A DNA stretch of 64,000 nucleotides from Xanthoparmelia taractica (GCA_033085395.1 MU853188.1:62001-126000); one strand, 5' to 3'. Positions 1 through 12,429 are shown, counted from the first letter of the stretch. Notes: generated by a model from the sequence alone, not told the origin. Program-made: numbers and translations.

Positions 1-585
1 TCGATATGGCCGGGGTAGAGCTTTCTCAATTACAAACTCCTTGTAGGCTTGCGGAAGAGGCACACCGCTAAGCTTGGAGTAGTCTGGAAAGTCACCCAGG
101 GCCATGATCTCCGCCATTGAGATCTCCATCGGCGTGTAAGTCGAAGGTCCGCATTCCCTATAGTCAGCTTCAAAAGGGATGATGTTCTTCGTAAATTCCT
201 GTTGATCAACGTGCTGGACACCGATCTTCTTCTTTTGAGAAGTTGACAAGGATTCGGCAAGCTTGAGAAGCGCTTCGCGGCTCGAGGGTGGAAAGACGTC
301 CTTATATTCCGCTGGTGGTGGTGCATTGTTAGGTACCTTGGTTTCCGGAGTCAACGACCTAGGCGGTGTATTTGCAGAAGAAATGCGACGGCCTCGAGCC
401 ACAGCAGGGGCCCATGAGGATGCAGACGCGTAGAGGGTCTCTCTTTGGCTTTTGCTTAGGGCTAGCAGAGCGATGTTGCTCAGCAGAACAGCAATGGCGA
501 GGTAGATCAAAGATTGGCCGGATGGCATGTAATCTCCGAGGGAGACGACGGCTGCCCAGACACTGGACTCGTTCACAGTAGTCAT
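1..585 (-). CDS. DUF3445 / heme-dependent oxidative N-demethylase-like protein, N-terminal part (partial)
   Basis: An uninterrupted minus-strand frame runs from an ATG at 585 off the left edge (195 codons seen). The protein has a short lead, then a hydrophobic segment at about residues 25-45 that could anchor it in a membrane, then a soluble part. The last visible stretch (FPDYSKLSGVPLPQAYKEFV, then ALPRPYR) resembles the start of the fungal DUF3445 domain, where such a segment precedes the conserved PYRPFRW-type motif. Bacterial relatives are heme-dependent oxidative N-demethylases; the fungal role is largely unknown. The diagnostic core lies outside the window, so the family call rests on remembered similarity. 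No intron is needed in the visible part. Confidence 0.55.
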   Translation of the reverse strand, partial: MTTVNESSVWAAVVSLGDYMPSGQSLIYLAIAVLLSNIALLALSKSQRETLYASASSWAPAVARGRRISSANTPPRSLTPETKVPNNAPPPAEYKDVFPPSSREALLKLAESLSTSQKKKIGVQHVDQQEFTKNIIPFEADYRECGPSTYTPMEISMAEIMALGDFPDYSKLSGVPLPQAYKEFVIEKALPRPYR

Positions 586-1952
586 GGTTATTGTTTGGCT
601 AATACTAACGGTCAAGGTATGACTCTGCCAGTGGGCTCCAGGGTTTATGGACTTGAGTCTCTAAACCACTGATCGTTCCAGAGATGATATTTATGGATGA
701 AGAAAGTTTCTGTGGTACTGCACGACTCCTGAGATGTCTCCTCCCTGCCTGGGTGAATTAGCGTAGCAGCTTTTTCCTTCCCTTTTCGTATTGTGGCAAA
801 TCAAATTGTAAGCCGCTCAAAGGTAGATCATGATTGGGCAACTCATTCATTGCATTCAATCTCAATCAAAAGGTGAATTAGATGCAGGTGCAGGCAAAAA
901 GGACGCATACTAAAAGACTGGGAATAAAAAATGCAAAGTCAACGCAGTGACTACCCTATTTGTATCTCTGCATATCTTTTACATTCTCATAGCTTTCTTC
1001 GTCGTAAATGTTCCCTACCTTGGGATCTAGAGCGTATGAGAAAGGTTACATATCAGTTGATATCAATTGCCTGAGAATAAGGATGGCAATGAATGGAAGT
1101 GTTCGCCGTTTGGAGATAAAGTCGTTATTCAAAGTCTCAGGCGCTAACCCAACAAGGCAATGACTTCCTGCAGCTGGCAGCCGGCATACAACGCACAGAC
1201 CCCCACGATCCGTAGGCTTGATGAAATCTGAATAAGAGAAAAAAAAGTTGGTAGCTTTCAACCTATTTATTCCGTATCAGTATCCACTGGCTACCAAGAT
1301 ACTCGTGCATAGGATAATCAACCACCTTGGCCACAAGACGTCAGAGTAGGAATCTTCTTGCCTACAATCTTCCAATGCTTTCACCCTGGTGACCCACAGC
1401 GTATGACAAGGTCGATAAGCACAACAATCACCCTTTACTACAAATCATACCTGCTCCAATTATTGGCTGCTGAAAATGTAAAAACGTCGGAAAGACGGCT
1501 GCCACCAATGGTGATGATCTCTATATCCGTCACTTCTGTGTTATCTGCATCACCATATGGCGGACCATGAGGCCTTCTCCTCAAAGATCCCGCCATCCGT
1601 ACGCTCTGCCCTTTCCTCCTTCTCCAGGCCGTAAAGCGTAGATAATGGCCTCAAGAGCCAAACAATGTACTCAAACGTACAGGACACGTGCGCCAGTCAT
1701 CAGCTATTGTACAGGGAATTAAAATGGTATATCACTCCGCACCGGTAATGCTCGGCCTACCACCCAACGCCATCTATGACGTCCAGCGAGGTCCATGTAT
1801 GCACAACGTTATGCTAAACGGGAAAGCGGTGACAAAAATTAGTGGCGTGGGATTGTAATGCGCTAAAGCGAAAAGAGTTCGGGAATCGATGAAGGACGCG
1901 CGCAACGATCGTCGGATCAATCCACATGGTTCCGATTGGATGCAACTGGTTG
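586..1952. other. Intergenic, no gene recognised
   Basis: This stretch lies between the start of the DUF3445-like gene and the 3' end of the WSC gene. Only short, mutually overlapping frames occur and none resembles a known family or shows a spliced structure. It should hold the promoter of the leftward gene. I saw no repeat or RNA gene. Confidence 0.5.
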
Positions 1953-3719
1953 CTATCCATCATCGGGGTTGGCAATCTGAGAAGCAAATTACTCAGCAAC
2001 TATACAAAGACAACTTGATTGAAAGAGGGGACTTACGCGCAACATGCGCCGGGAGTAGTCCTGGTCATCTCTGAAACTCCTCACGCTCACATGACTTCCA
2101 TTGTCATGCAAAGGGTTCCATAATGCTGTGGGCTCCAGTCTCTGATCCACGACCCGGGGATAGCTGCTTCGTCGGTCGACCGCTGACAGAGTGTCTGCTG
2201 GGCTCTTCTCCGAGCCATTGCTAGGGCCCCAGCCACTCGTTTGAATGACTGGTATCGTGGGTCCGGGTTTCTCACGTTGGGTTCCTGCCGCACCCACCAA
2301 TCCCATTTGGCTGAGTCGACTTGGCCGACGTTGAGGAGTGCTGCTATCAACGGTAGACGGAAGTATGGCCGCTTGAGGTTGCCGCCTTCGACTGCGCCGA
2401 AGGAAAAACCAGATGGCACCTGCGATCAGGAGAAGGAGTATAATTGCGACGGCGACAAAGGTTCCGGCGACCTGGCCTGAATTGGAGAAGAAACCACCAT
2501 TGCTCCCTTTTGCTGCTGTGATAATTGTGGTTGCTGTTGCGGGAGGCGAAGTAGGAGTGATTGTCAATGTTTTTATCTGGCCTGTTACTGTCGTAACGGA
2601 CGTGAAGGGAGTGGCTGACCAAGAGCTGCTTGGCGGGGTTGTACTAGACTTGGAGGATGTTGTGAGGGTCGTCGGGGTGAAAGTGGTAGTGGGTGTGAGA
2701 TTAAGTGGCACTGGTATGAATTGAGACGTGGAGCTCGTAGACGTCGTAGAGGGCATCTAAGAAATATCGGTCAGAAGGCTATCTTCATACAAGTGGTAGA
2801 CGTCCAGAAACGTTCACTGTAACACCTGATGCACGACAAAGGAGGGCAGGGTGAGTCCGTACTATAGAGACAAAAGAAATTGAAACGGATTGTGATTCTG
2901 TGACTGTTTCCTGCACAGTCACAGGGTCAAGACTCGGATCCGGTAAAGAAGCACTCTGAGAAGATGAAGTCAAAAATGGTGGGATAAAAGGGCTGGCTGC
3001 CGACGGTATTGCAGTCAGGGGTCCAAGAGCAGGCAAAAAGGTTGGCAAGATTGAAGGAATACTGTTGGTAGAAGAAGAAGTTGCCTCAGGGGAAGAGGTG
3101 GTGCCAAGAGGGCCGCCTGGTAAGGGTTGGGTACTAACCGCCTGAACAGCATCACTCGTTGCTGGGGTTGGAGTGGAAGTCGGAGTTGGAGTTAGGGTTG
3201 AAATTGTAGTGGACGTTGGCGTCGGCGTGGGCGTTGGCGTGGTCGAGGTGCTGGGTGATGCCCCAACTGTACCGAGTGGTGGTCTACCTAGAGCAACATA
3301 TCCAAACAGACCTGACGACTGACTTCCACAGTTCTCGTAGGGGTACCCTGGGCACGCCTCACTACAGTCACTAGTGGACGTGGTATCTACGGGAGCGTAA
3401 TTCGAACACCAGCAACTCTGGCCTTGCACGACGGCAAATGCAAAACGCGAGCAGGCAGTCTGACATGCTCCGTTTGAGTTGAAGTGATTGGACACTAAAA
3501 GAGGCAAAGCAAAGGTCAGCACTTGAGGCGGAACGCGTGGGAGGGGAGGGGAGGTTTGATTATGCTCGTACCAGGGCTCAGGTCGACGCCAGTGTTCTGG
3601 GACGAGCATAGTGCTTGTGAAAGTTGTACTGTGGGGGTCGGAGCTAGGAAAGCTAGCAAGATGGCGAGCAAATTGATCCAGGGTCGAGCACCACGTCGCC
3701 CCCAGATTGATGTGATCAT
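1953..3719 (-). CDS. WSC-domain cell-wall integrity sensor
   Basis: Four exons: 3719-3572, 3494-2863, 2756-2037, 1976-1953, giving 507 aa with phases that fit at every junction. Residues 1 to about 32 form a signal peptide after a basic start (MITSIWGRRGARPW). The next about 90 residues are a WSC domain with the expected cysteine spacing (CQTACSRF, QSCWCSNY, CSEACPGYPYENCG). A long Ser/Thr/Pro-rich mucin-like stalk follows, including TPTPTPTS repeats. One transmembrane helix (TFVAVAIILLLLIAGAIWFF) leads into a basic stop-transfer RRSRRR and a cytoplasmic tail ending LRIANPDDG. The last exon codes only IANPDDG, but the tail is conserved in the family, which supports the splice. Wsc proteins sense wall stress at the plasma membrane and signal through Rho1 to the Pkc1 MAP-kinase pathway. 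The 2862-2757 intron is the least certain one. Confidence 0.85.
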
Positions 3720-6199
3720 GATGGGGTTGATGGAGTTGGTCGAGGATGCAGCGGGCACTGCTGGCACTCGGCGATAAGAGCAGAGAGATATTGGACACAA
3801 GGATTGCTGGTCGAGCGAATATTGATTGGTGTGGTACTGCCCAATTAAAAACGAATTGTAGGTTGTGGTGAGGCAGTCGAGGTGTCCTGTGATTGTTGTG
3901 GGTTGCCAAGTCGTCGGCGAGTCATCAATTGCTACGGGCTTCCTCTGAAACAGCGACAAGCGCTTGTGACGGTAAAGACTCAATATGATCGTCCACTTTC
4001 TGTTTGGGTATTATTCTTCCTCCGCCTCCTCCTCCTCCTCCTCCTCTCGGACTCAACAACAGTCCCTCTCTCCAATCTAACCCCTTCACCTGGACCGATA
4101 AGGATGATGCATTCGAGAAGAGCTGTTCCAGCTGGTGGAATCAGCAGGCAGCAGCTGCTGACATGTGATAAAAATGAGAAACAATTAAAAAAAGACAACC
4201 AAAAGAGCCGCAAAGATGGCAAAAGTGAAGGGGTTGAAGAAAAGGGAAAGCAAGGAAAAGAGAGAGAGAGAGAGAGAGAGAGAGGGATGAATTTGAAATT
4301 GCAGTCGCGGTTGGGAGCCAAAGAGAAGGGAGCACGCTAACAGAATTAGCTTCCGTTAAATTTAGCGCCAAGCAAAGATGACTTCACCAAAATTACCTTA
4401 GCGTATCTCGGTCTTGCAGTGCGCAATCTATGCAATCATTATTCTTTTATTATTGTTACAGTAGTCAATTATTTAAAAAGGTTAATACCTGTGTTCTACA
4501 GAGTATTTCAAGGTATTTTAATTCATCCATCTTTCTTGTGGGAGAAAAGAGTGGGCTAAGGTATTCATAAAAATGGGTGAGCTGTATTGAATACCTTAGT
4601 GGGCTGCTTGAAAGAAGCCCCGAGTCCGATTGGCCGAGTAACAAAACAATGGCCTTGTTTTGCGGCACTACTACTGTGTTCCTTGAAAAAGCGATGAAAC
4701 TCGACCATGATCCTCGACCTCGAGCATCAGTCGAATCACTCAAGTGTTCAGTTTCAAATGTCAATAACTGTGTCAGAGTGTGCGAGCGCATGTTGAAACG
4801 TTTATGTCGCATAAGGGTAGCTGTGATGTTGAGGTAGCACATGCGCTTGTTGATGCTTGAACATTTTGCTTTGGTTCGTGAAGAAAGGATCCAAGGATGG
4901 CCGTATTTGCTAGATGTATCTAAGAATAGCTTTTCGTAATTTGCACCGTGGTACTCGTATTTTTGTAGCGTCTAGAGCAGAATTCAATCCAGTGCCGCCC
5001 CAAACTTCCACCATCCGCCCAACTTTTACTTTTACTTCTACGGTCACTTCTTCTCATCCACTCAAAACCTTACCGCGACACAATCCAAAGCAACGACCGA
5101 CAATGAATCATCTTGTCGCTCAAGCCCGGCGACTCTTTTTCCTCTCAACACGCTTGTCCTTCCTTCCATCCTCCAATTGTTAGGCAGGTCTGCGCAAAGC
5201 CCCGAAACTCAATCAGCTGCATCATCGTCGAAATGGTGGTGCAACTTTGGCCCTGATTGGCTTTGCCTCTGACTGCCTGCATCCTTTCCAGCTCCCTCCA
5301 AAAACTTCATGCAAGCCTGCCGCCTCCTCCCCGATGCCGCTTCTCCCGGTCTTGCCTCCGCGTCGCCGTCATCGCACAGTCATGGAGAATTTCAAGATAA
5401 GATTACTTGGTACTTGCACCTTGCCCAGTCATGTCACACTACCAACCCAATCATACTACCAACCCAGCTAGATCGAAATTTACATTTCCCATGTCTAGTC
5501 CGTACAAATTCCACGGAATCCCGTGACAGCCGTCCTCAGGTGGGGAATGAGACACTGTTTGCCATAAGAGCATGAAATGCATTGTCCATCTCACGGTAGC
5601 CAAACCATCCATCAGGCTTGATAAAGAGGGTCGCAAAACTACGGACGAACTTGGACAGCAATATTCTCCTTGGTCGCATCATTACCTGGACCTTTCTTTA
5701 CTGAAGCTGATTCTTTTGAAAGCCAGCGTTCGGTCGTTTACTCTCTCAACTCTTTTCGTCGAATCGTGATCTCATGACCTTTGGTGATGGGAGTGGGCTG
5801 GTCCAACAGATCTAGGCCAATGAGCTGACTGGTGCGGCCTAACAGCTGCAGCGAGTAGTGCTAGTAACCGCGAGGAGCCTTTCGAGCGACAAAGCCCTCC
5901 ATGGTCTCGTTTTTACTGATTGTCCGACCATCATCTAGAGCAATTAACCTTGGCCAGCTTCAGCATGTTATGTACTGCCCTGGGGAGGTAAGCTCAATGT
6001 GAAGCACCGAGGAGGAATGCGCGCTCCTCTAGGTCCGATCACATATTTGGATAAATGTCCGTAGTTGGTCCGCCACCTATCCAGCAAGACAGTATCCAGC
6101 CTGTCGTGTCGCGTGTGAACGTCCATGAAGCCGTACCTCCTCAGTCCACTTGTCCTTGGTTGCTTTGATCATCACCGTTCGAGAAGCGCCAGGCCCAAA
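3720..6199. other. Intergenic with simple-sequence tracts, no gene recognised
   Basis: This is the upstream region of the WSC gene plus about 1.5 kb before the next gene's 3' end. It holds a CCT-rich tract near 4016-4050 and an (AG)n run at 4259-4284. On the sensor's coding strand the dinucleotide run is a CT-rich tract about 550 bp upstream of the start codon; pyrimidine tracts are common in fungal promoters. Open frames of 60-150 codons here are low-complexity or overlapping shadows and match nothing I know. Confidence 0.5.
4259..4284. repeat. (AG)n microsatellite
   Basis: About 13 uninterrupted AG units. The tract lies upstream of the WSC sensor and reads as a CT tract on that gene's coding strand. 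Confidence 0.9.
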
Positions 6200-7531
6200 C
6201 TATGCGTAGCCCTCTCCCTCCACACTGAGCGGATTGTCTTTGTATCGGGAAGGGTCCAAATTTTCCTTGTATTTGTGTTTCCAGTGCTTGAGATGGAAAA
6301 GCTCGCCGGTCTCGAATTTGAAAAATGCTTTGGTATGACCATTCATTTGAAGCTCAACTAGGCCCTCGTGCTTTTCGCCTGAAAAGCTATCTCTAAGCGA
6401 AACTCTGGATTGATTACCACCGTCGACCAAGGTGGTGGCGGAGCTATCGGTCGATTGCAATGGAGCGGTGTCTTTCATCAAACTATCTTGGTCCCGAGAG
6501 GCTTGAATTCGCTTGTGAATCTCGCCAAGATCATGATCGTGGTCTTCTGATTTGTGTCTTTCGAGGACGCATTGGCCGGTAACCGTCTTAGGTCCAGTGT
6601 CTTCGTGGGTGGTAATATGGATGTCGGAACACGCAGGGCTTGTGAACACTTCTGTCGATCTTGCATTCCGACGAGCGACTAGTAGAATCAGCCCTCCTAA
6701 CGCGAGGGTCGTGCTCACGATAATCGCTGGAGCGGCAATGTTTCGACTGGTCACACTGGCCAGTTTGGGCTGGCATCCGACGTAGGGAAAGCCACAAGTT
6801 TGCTTTGATGGGCGCTTCAACCTCCTTGAAGCTAGAGCGAGCGAAGAATGCAATGTCTGTTTGCCCAAGTGATAAGGCGAGCTCAGTGGGCCAATCTTCA
6901 TAACCGTTTTGCATAGCTGAGTGGAATTCTCAAGGGTCCTGACTCCAGCCTGACTGCTTGTCAGAACCATCCCAAAAGAGACATTGACGTCATATACTTG
7001 GATCAAACCTGTGCAGCCATCTAACGTCGAATTCTCTGTGCTTATGACAGCCAGCTTGTATGTTCGCACGCCTATGAACAGCAAGCCAACCAGGGAAGCC
7101 ACCAGTCCAAAAACAGCGAGGGATTGCTCAAGCCAACGTCTTCTGGAGAACCTGGGACGGTAGAAAGAAGGCCAAGTACTTCCATTGCTGTGCGAGGAGC
7201 CTTCTGCTCTCTGCGAGGGTCCAGTCGTAGTTGAGTCGGTCATATTGCGAGTCCGTTCGTTTGGTAGAAATGGATTTGTCGGTGGTAGCGATTCTGCATC
7301 CGGTGTTACCGGAGGTCTGATGCTGGTAAGCTCGACATCTCTCGGGGTAGGTAAAGGCGATTCGGAGGGGGATGTGGCACTGCTCGCTCGTGAGTGTGGG
7401 CGAGACGAGTCAAAAGAGCTGGATGAGGAGCTGGTGTTGAGTGATGGATTGAGAAGCCTCGGCGGCGTCCCAGGGGTGGAGTCCGCTGGCTCAACGATGA
7501 TTGGGTTCGCATTCTGATGTTCGGCTGCCAT
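6200..7531 (-). CDS. Orphan two-helix membrane protein
   Basis: A single 443-codon frame beginning MAAEHQNANP. Residues 1-120 are disordered and rich in Ser, Pro and Thr. A helix at about 134-155 (SLAVFGLVASLVGLLFIG) follows the basic SRRRW. A roughly 110-residue loop comes next, then a second helix at about 265-287 (PAIIVSTTLALGGLILL) and a charged 150-residue tail. I do not recognise the family. The 170-260 segment may contain one or two short introns: there are GTATAT and GTTATG donors, and an alternative frame at 6588-6914 also looks plausible. The middle of the protein is therefore uncertain, while both ends look coding. No function can be assigned. Confidence 0.55.
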   Translation of the reverse strand: MAAEHQNANPIIVEPADSTPGTPPRLLNPSLNTSSSSSSFDSSRPHSRASSATSPSESPLPTPRDVELTSIRPPVTPDAESLPPTNPFLPNERTRNMTDSTTTGPSQRAEGSSHSNGSTWPSFYRPRFSRRRWLEQSLAVFGLVASLVGLLFIGVRTYKLAVISTENSTLDGCTGLIQVYDVNVSFGMVLTSSQAGVRTLENSTQLCKTVMKIGPLSSPYHLGKQTLHSSLALASRRLKRPSKQTCGFPYVGCQPKLASVTSRNIAAPAIIVSTTLALGGLILLVARRNARSTEVFTSPACSDIHITTHEDTGPKTVTGQCVLERHKSEDHDHDLGEIHKRIQASRDQDSLMKDTAPLQSTDSSATTLVDGGNQSRVSLRDSFSGEKHEGLVELQMNGHTKAFFKFETGELFHLKHWKHKYKENLDPSRYKDNPLSVEGEGYA

Positions 7532-9074
7532 TGCAATGGATTTTAATCTCTGAACACGATAGAATGACAGACAGACGAATTGGGCAGTGGGGAGTGGGTG
7601 GTTAAATGAGATTGAACATTTTCATAGCCTTGTGCTACTTGGTACCGGATTCCGGTCCCCCACTATGCTGCTTGTCAGCCTCCATCCTGATTATGCCACT
7701 GAGTGCAGATGTTGCCATTGGCTGATCTAGTCATCTTACCGGCATAGCCGTTACGCTAAGGAAGCGATTGTGGCGTCGATAAGGGGTGCGCCAATCGCTG
7801 CGCATTGATAACTGAGTGCATAGCCATAGTAAAATGCACCGTGATGTCTTATATACTCCATACTCCATAGCAACTGGAGCTGGAGGCATTTACAAAGCCC
7901 ACGCGAGAGATTTAAGCAATGGACAATGATAGGAAGAATTCTGTCTGTCCAATTGCGATTTGCGATTTGCGATTTGCACTGAGCGATTTCACCGCATGCT
8001 TGGCGTTTGCAGATCGCAGCAAGGACGGAGGGGACCGAAACAAAGCTTGCTCTCGGACATTGTTGTCCATATTGTTCTGGCCCACTGCACCAGCGGTGGC
8101 CAAAATCCCATCGGGGCAATACACTCCTGTCATTCCTGCCAGATGGCTCGATGACAGATATCATGCTTGTGGGAAGTTGTCCAACGCGGCTGCGTGTTCT
8201 TTCTTATGCTTGGTGCAATTGGCATCCAAACAAATGCGAAAAAGACAATAATTTCTCAACATACATCGGTACCGATGCCACTTGGGATCAATCACCCGGA
8301 TATCATTGGCATCTATACCTTAGCTTTGCAAGAGATGACTGCCCCCTACCCTACCTGGCCAGGTGCACTCTTCATTCGAGAAGCTCAGTAATAGCGTCGG
8401 TACGGCCGAAGAGCTTGCACAGGGATCCTTTGACGACGCATGATTTGAGCGATATATTATATTAGGAATATCTTACCTTGTCATTAGCAACCATGAGTGA
8501 GTTTTGCTTTATTACACGCATCGCGTCGAAGCGTTGGGGTAGGTTACCCCATCTTCTATCAATGGGGTCGATGGCCAGTTCGAGTCCACCAACCTTCACC
8601 TCATCTTGAGCACAGCTTGAATGTCTTGGATTCAGTGCCCCATGTTGAGCATGTTACAATGGGAAATTTACGAGCTACACCTCACTCGTTCTTGGCCCAC
8701 TGGGTGGCGTCTTTTGCTTTCCTTGTCCGCGCCCAGCAGCTTCTTCATACTTTCCGAGCCCTTGTGTAATTCTCAATGTATATCAATGGAGTCCTTCTGT
8801 CCTCCATCTCTTCTGCGCACCTACTATAATAAGGTTGGGAAATGTCAGGAGTGCGCGCAGTCTGAATATCTCAGACATAGTCTGCGGCAGTGTGGTGTGC
8901 AAGGCCAACAGGCCTTGGGTCGTTGTGGCTGTCGAAGACTGCTCTCTGGCTCCGAGGATAGACGGGGGGTGAATGGAATGCTTTGGCGAGGCAAATGCGT
9001 GCGGCCGGCTGCATGGAGGGATTATGTGAAGTCAGGCGCAGTGCCCTGAGGGTCTCGAGCAATGCCAAAGGGAC
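7532..9074. other. Intergenic, no gene recognised
   Basis: Several overlapping frames of 60-150 codons occur at 7750-8470 and 8497-9050 on both strands, but none shows family similarity. A tandem heptamer (TTGCGAT, about 3.5 copies) lies at 7953-7977. The minus-strand phrase ATAGAVGQNNMDNNVREQ near 8100-8040 looks protein-like, but its frame is closed by stops on both sides. Confidence 0.4.
7953..7977. repeat. Short tandem heptamer repeat
   Basis: The unit TTGCGAT is repeated about 3.5 times without interruption in non-coding DNA. Confidence 0.8.
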
Positions 9075-9076
9075 TA

Positions 9077-9349
9077 TCCCATCGGCTGGCAGGGTGCAAT
9101 ATTCAGGGGTAGGGCTGAGGGCGACCGAACATCAAATTATACCTTGTTTTCAACCGCTTCTAATTCTTCAAGAACTCGTTCTACGAGAAAGCTTTCAATT
9201 TCAAATCTATTATTTATTGATAGTTCTAAAAGTTCACCATACAAAGTTCAATCAAATAAAGTGAGCCTTGGAAGTTATTTCGTTGCAAAGGAAAGCAAGT
9301 TCTAATGTTCTGCCAAGACTTATTGCACCCAACCCGCCAGCCGATGGGA
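9077..9349. mobile_element. MITE family A, copy 1 (273 bp, TA target site)
   Basis: A 273-bp element with perfect 14-bp terminal inverted repeats (TCCCATCGGCTGGC and its complement), flanked on both sides by TA. It carries no complete gene. A second copy of identical length lies at 19397-19669 and differs at about five positions, mostly transitions. A shorter relative is at 27101-27196. TA duplication and short terminal repeats fit non-autonomous Tc1/mariner-type elements; no transposase for it lies in the window. Confidence 0.9.
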
Positions 9350-9351
9350 TA

Positions 9352-12300
9352 CAGCAGTGTGATAGAGCAAGGTTTAGGTGCAGTTGGTCCGAACCCTTGG
9401 TGTTGTCAAAGGACTTTGGTGGACAAGATTAGGACCGAGGGAGCCTTCTGTGACAAGAATGCGACTATTGTCACCTGGTTAATAAGCTACCAGGGATAAT
9501 GTACCGTCCCAGGGCGTATGTCGATGGCTGTACTCTGCCAGGACAGTCTTCCCGAACCATCCCCTGAGATCAATCAGCCTTCTCAACTGATCATATCATC
9601 CACGTCCCCAATTAGACGGCCCTCACTCTCGCAGCGCGTTTCATTCTCACCCTGTGGCAGTGTCCTCCAGCTCTCTAAGTCCACTTGATACCACCTTTCA
9701 GAGGAGCAAGCCGCTTCTCGAAAGACCGTTACGATTCTGAGCTCGAAGAGACACCATTTTACACGTACTTGAACCAAACTACTTCTGTGACAGTAGTACC
9801 AGAGCAAATGCAGCATCTATCTATTAACCCCGGACAAGCTAGTTCATATAGCACTCAAAGCAGCACCCCGCATCCCAGAGCCAGAGACACGCCCAATGAC
9901 TCGACCTCACTCAATCACCTCTCCATCCATCATATCAAAGAATCATCACCACTCCCACCCCCTCTTGTATCCTCCTGAGCTACTTCCGCGGCCGACGCTC
10001 GACCTAACACATACTCCCTCCGCAACCAACTCAACCTCCACATTCACATACCTCACCATCTCCCTCAGCAGCGCTGTCGGCGTCTCAAAAAAGCTAATCA
10101 TCATCCATATCCATATACTCCCTCACTCATCGTCTAGTCTCCATAAGCAACGCCGGATACCGATCCGCCACCCCAGGGTCAATTGCTGCACGCCCGTCCG
10201 ACCGTGGGTTCTTCCCCCCCCAACCCTCCCCCCGCGGCACTGGCATCTCTCGCTCCAGCACTTTCGTCGGGCCGCGCACACGCATTAATAAAGTAAGTCG
10301 GGAACTGTGACGTCGTCCCCGTGTTTTCCTGGAAATGTCGAGAGTGGTGTTGATGTCCGCGCCTAAGGTTTTGAGGCTGCGGGTGCGGATTCTGGGGGCT
10401 GGGGGCGGGGGGGAGTTGGTGTGGAATGGAATGGGGGGTTCTGCATCCGCTGGGGCGAGACAGGCTTTCGGTACAAGGGATAGGTAGGGTAGAGCGACCA
10501 GGTTAGGAAGGTGTGTCTCTGGTTGGGGAATTGGGGTGGGGTACGTCGCCGTTGGGGGATATGTGGAGGCTGAGGACGGAGAAAGGGAGGGATTTGACGG
10601 GGATTTTGGAGCGCGAAGGTGAGGATGTTTGGGAGATTGGGAGATGGATGGGGGAGGGGAGGGGGGGGGGAAGGGGGTGCGTAGGGGATCAGGGGGGTTT
10701 GATGACTTTTCGGAAATAAGTATAGGGGAATTTGTATGGGAATGAGGAAGTTGTGGGTAATCATCCCAGTGTTCCCTTTTTTAGAGACAATAGCCAAGCA
10801 AGAACGATCGTCGTACTTAACACAGAACCTTTCCTTTGCAACCAAGCTTGATATCGATCCCCATCGCCCAGAGTCACGAGCATAAGCATCTCGGCAGCCA
10901 CGCCACGCGATGATGGCACTCACCCACTCATGCACTCACTCACCCACTCACCCACTCACCCACTCACCCACTCACCCACTCACCCACTCAATCCAACAAC
11001 CCAACAACCCATCCTATCCTATCGCATCCTATCCTATCCCATCCCATCCTATCACATCCTCATCTTCACACACGCCTCACACGCTCAAACGTACAAGCCA
11101 ATAAGAACCGAAGCCACAAGAACCGCAGCCCGCCCCCGCTTCAGTCCTTGAAAATATCTGAGTGGACCGTCTCTGTTTTCCGAAGAGTGTGGCGAATTGA
11201 GGATGATGCAGCAGGAGATGGATATTGAAGGGGGAGGGTGGGGTGAGGAGGGGGAGGAGGGGAGGAGGGGGAAGGGTGGGTGGGAGATTTTGATTGAGTT
11301 GGAAGGGGGGGGGGGGTATGAATGAGTAGGTGAGTGAGGGAGGGGGGGGAGAGGGGGAGGAATGGAGGGAGGAAGGGAATATTATATTAGCGGTGGAGCG
11401 GGAATTGGATTTTAGGTTTTGCGAGGGAGATAGAGAATATGTGTTGGTGTGAGGAGCTTGAGGTTGGGGAGGGGTGTAATGGTTTGCGAGTTCGTTGGGG
11501 GGAAAGGTGGAGGGAGGATGGGATGGGATGGATTCGTTGTATGAGGCGCGAATTGTTGAAGGGGTAATAATTAGATGTGCTGGTAACGTATCAAGGGCGC
11601 GTCATGACTTGGGGATGGATGCTGTTGTTACGAGCCGGGGTCGGAGTTACAATGTCCTGGGACAACCTTGCTAGGGTATGAGGGTACGGTAATGTCTTCT
11701 TGCAGAGAGATAGAGATGAGGGGAGAGTGCTGTTATGGTTGGTGGAGAAGGAGTAGTGATGGTAGTAGCTAGATTTAAAACCTTACATCGAGCAACATAG
11801 CCGGGCACTCTATCCTTCAGTCGCCGGCTGAAGCCTCGGGCTTCTTCCTGCTTTCTGTATTGATATTAATCGCTTGCTGCTTGAAATGGTATGCTCATCC
11901 GACTTGTCCTTCTTTCTCACTCGTGACTAGCAGCAGCATGAGAAGTGACTGATGGGCATAAATCTTCGAATAGGCTATTGAGACAATGATGATGCATTAG
12001 TGCAGTGAGTATGAAAGTGAAGGCAGTTAAGAGAGAGATCGTAAGAAGGTTAAATATTACTGGCGAGACAGCCATTACGCATGAGCGTAACGTCTTTCAA
12101 GGCGATGTAAAGAGGGACGTCACATCCACGGAGGAGACCAAAGAAAAGAGATATACCTAAGTTCCATTGGAGGATTTGCCGCCTGTGAAAATCAGGGTTC
12201 AAGGTTTCAAGGGAAAGATATAAAGTAATGTGGTTGCAGCCCGATTGCTGGCTTCATTGATAGACGTTCTCCTTCACGGCGGGCGGGTATATAAGCCTTT

Positions 12301-12429
12301 GCTCTTTACTTCTGGGCATACTTTTATTTCACCTGTAAAGTATTTAGTGCCGTAAAGGTAGAGGAGTCACATCCCAACCTAAAATATAAAGAGTCAGTTG
12401 CCTGCAGAACGCCGGATTAAACGGGGGAG
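9352..12429. other. Intergenic low-complexity region, no gene recognised
   Basis: This 3.1-kb stretch holds strongly strand-biased DNA. The + strand is C/T/A-rich at about 9840-10290, G-rich at 10370-10740, C-rich with tandem repeats at 10920-11110, and G-rich again at 11220-11550 with runs of 8-11 G. Frames across it encode only Pro/His/Gly low-complexity peptides and are rejected as genes. From 11560 to 12430 the composition is ordinary and I see nothing beyond a TATATAAG near 12288. Confidence 0.55.
10937..10990. repeat. 8-bp minisatellite (ACTCACCC)n
   Basis: About 6.5 near-perfect copies of ACTCACCC. A degenerate pentamer tract of TCCTA/TCCCA units follows at about 11012-11058. Confidence 0.85.

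Noticed and set aside
7751..8465. Overlapping frames of 70-150 codons on both strands
   Set aside because: Frames on both strands overlap fully, none has family similarity, and the most protein-like piece is bounded by stops. Chance cannot be excluded.
9685..10288. Two + strand frames of 97 and 130 codons
   Set aside because: Composition is Ser/Pro/His-rich from simple sequence, with no start context, domain or conserved pattern.
10363..10935. A 190-codon minus-strand frame and overlapping + strand frames
   Set aside because: They are translations of G-rich/C-rich repeats (Pro/His or Gly runs) without domain, splice or start context.
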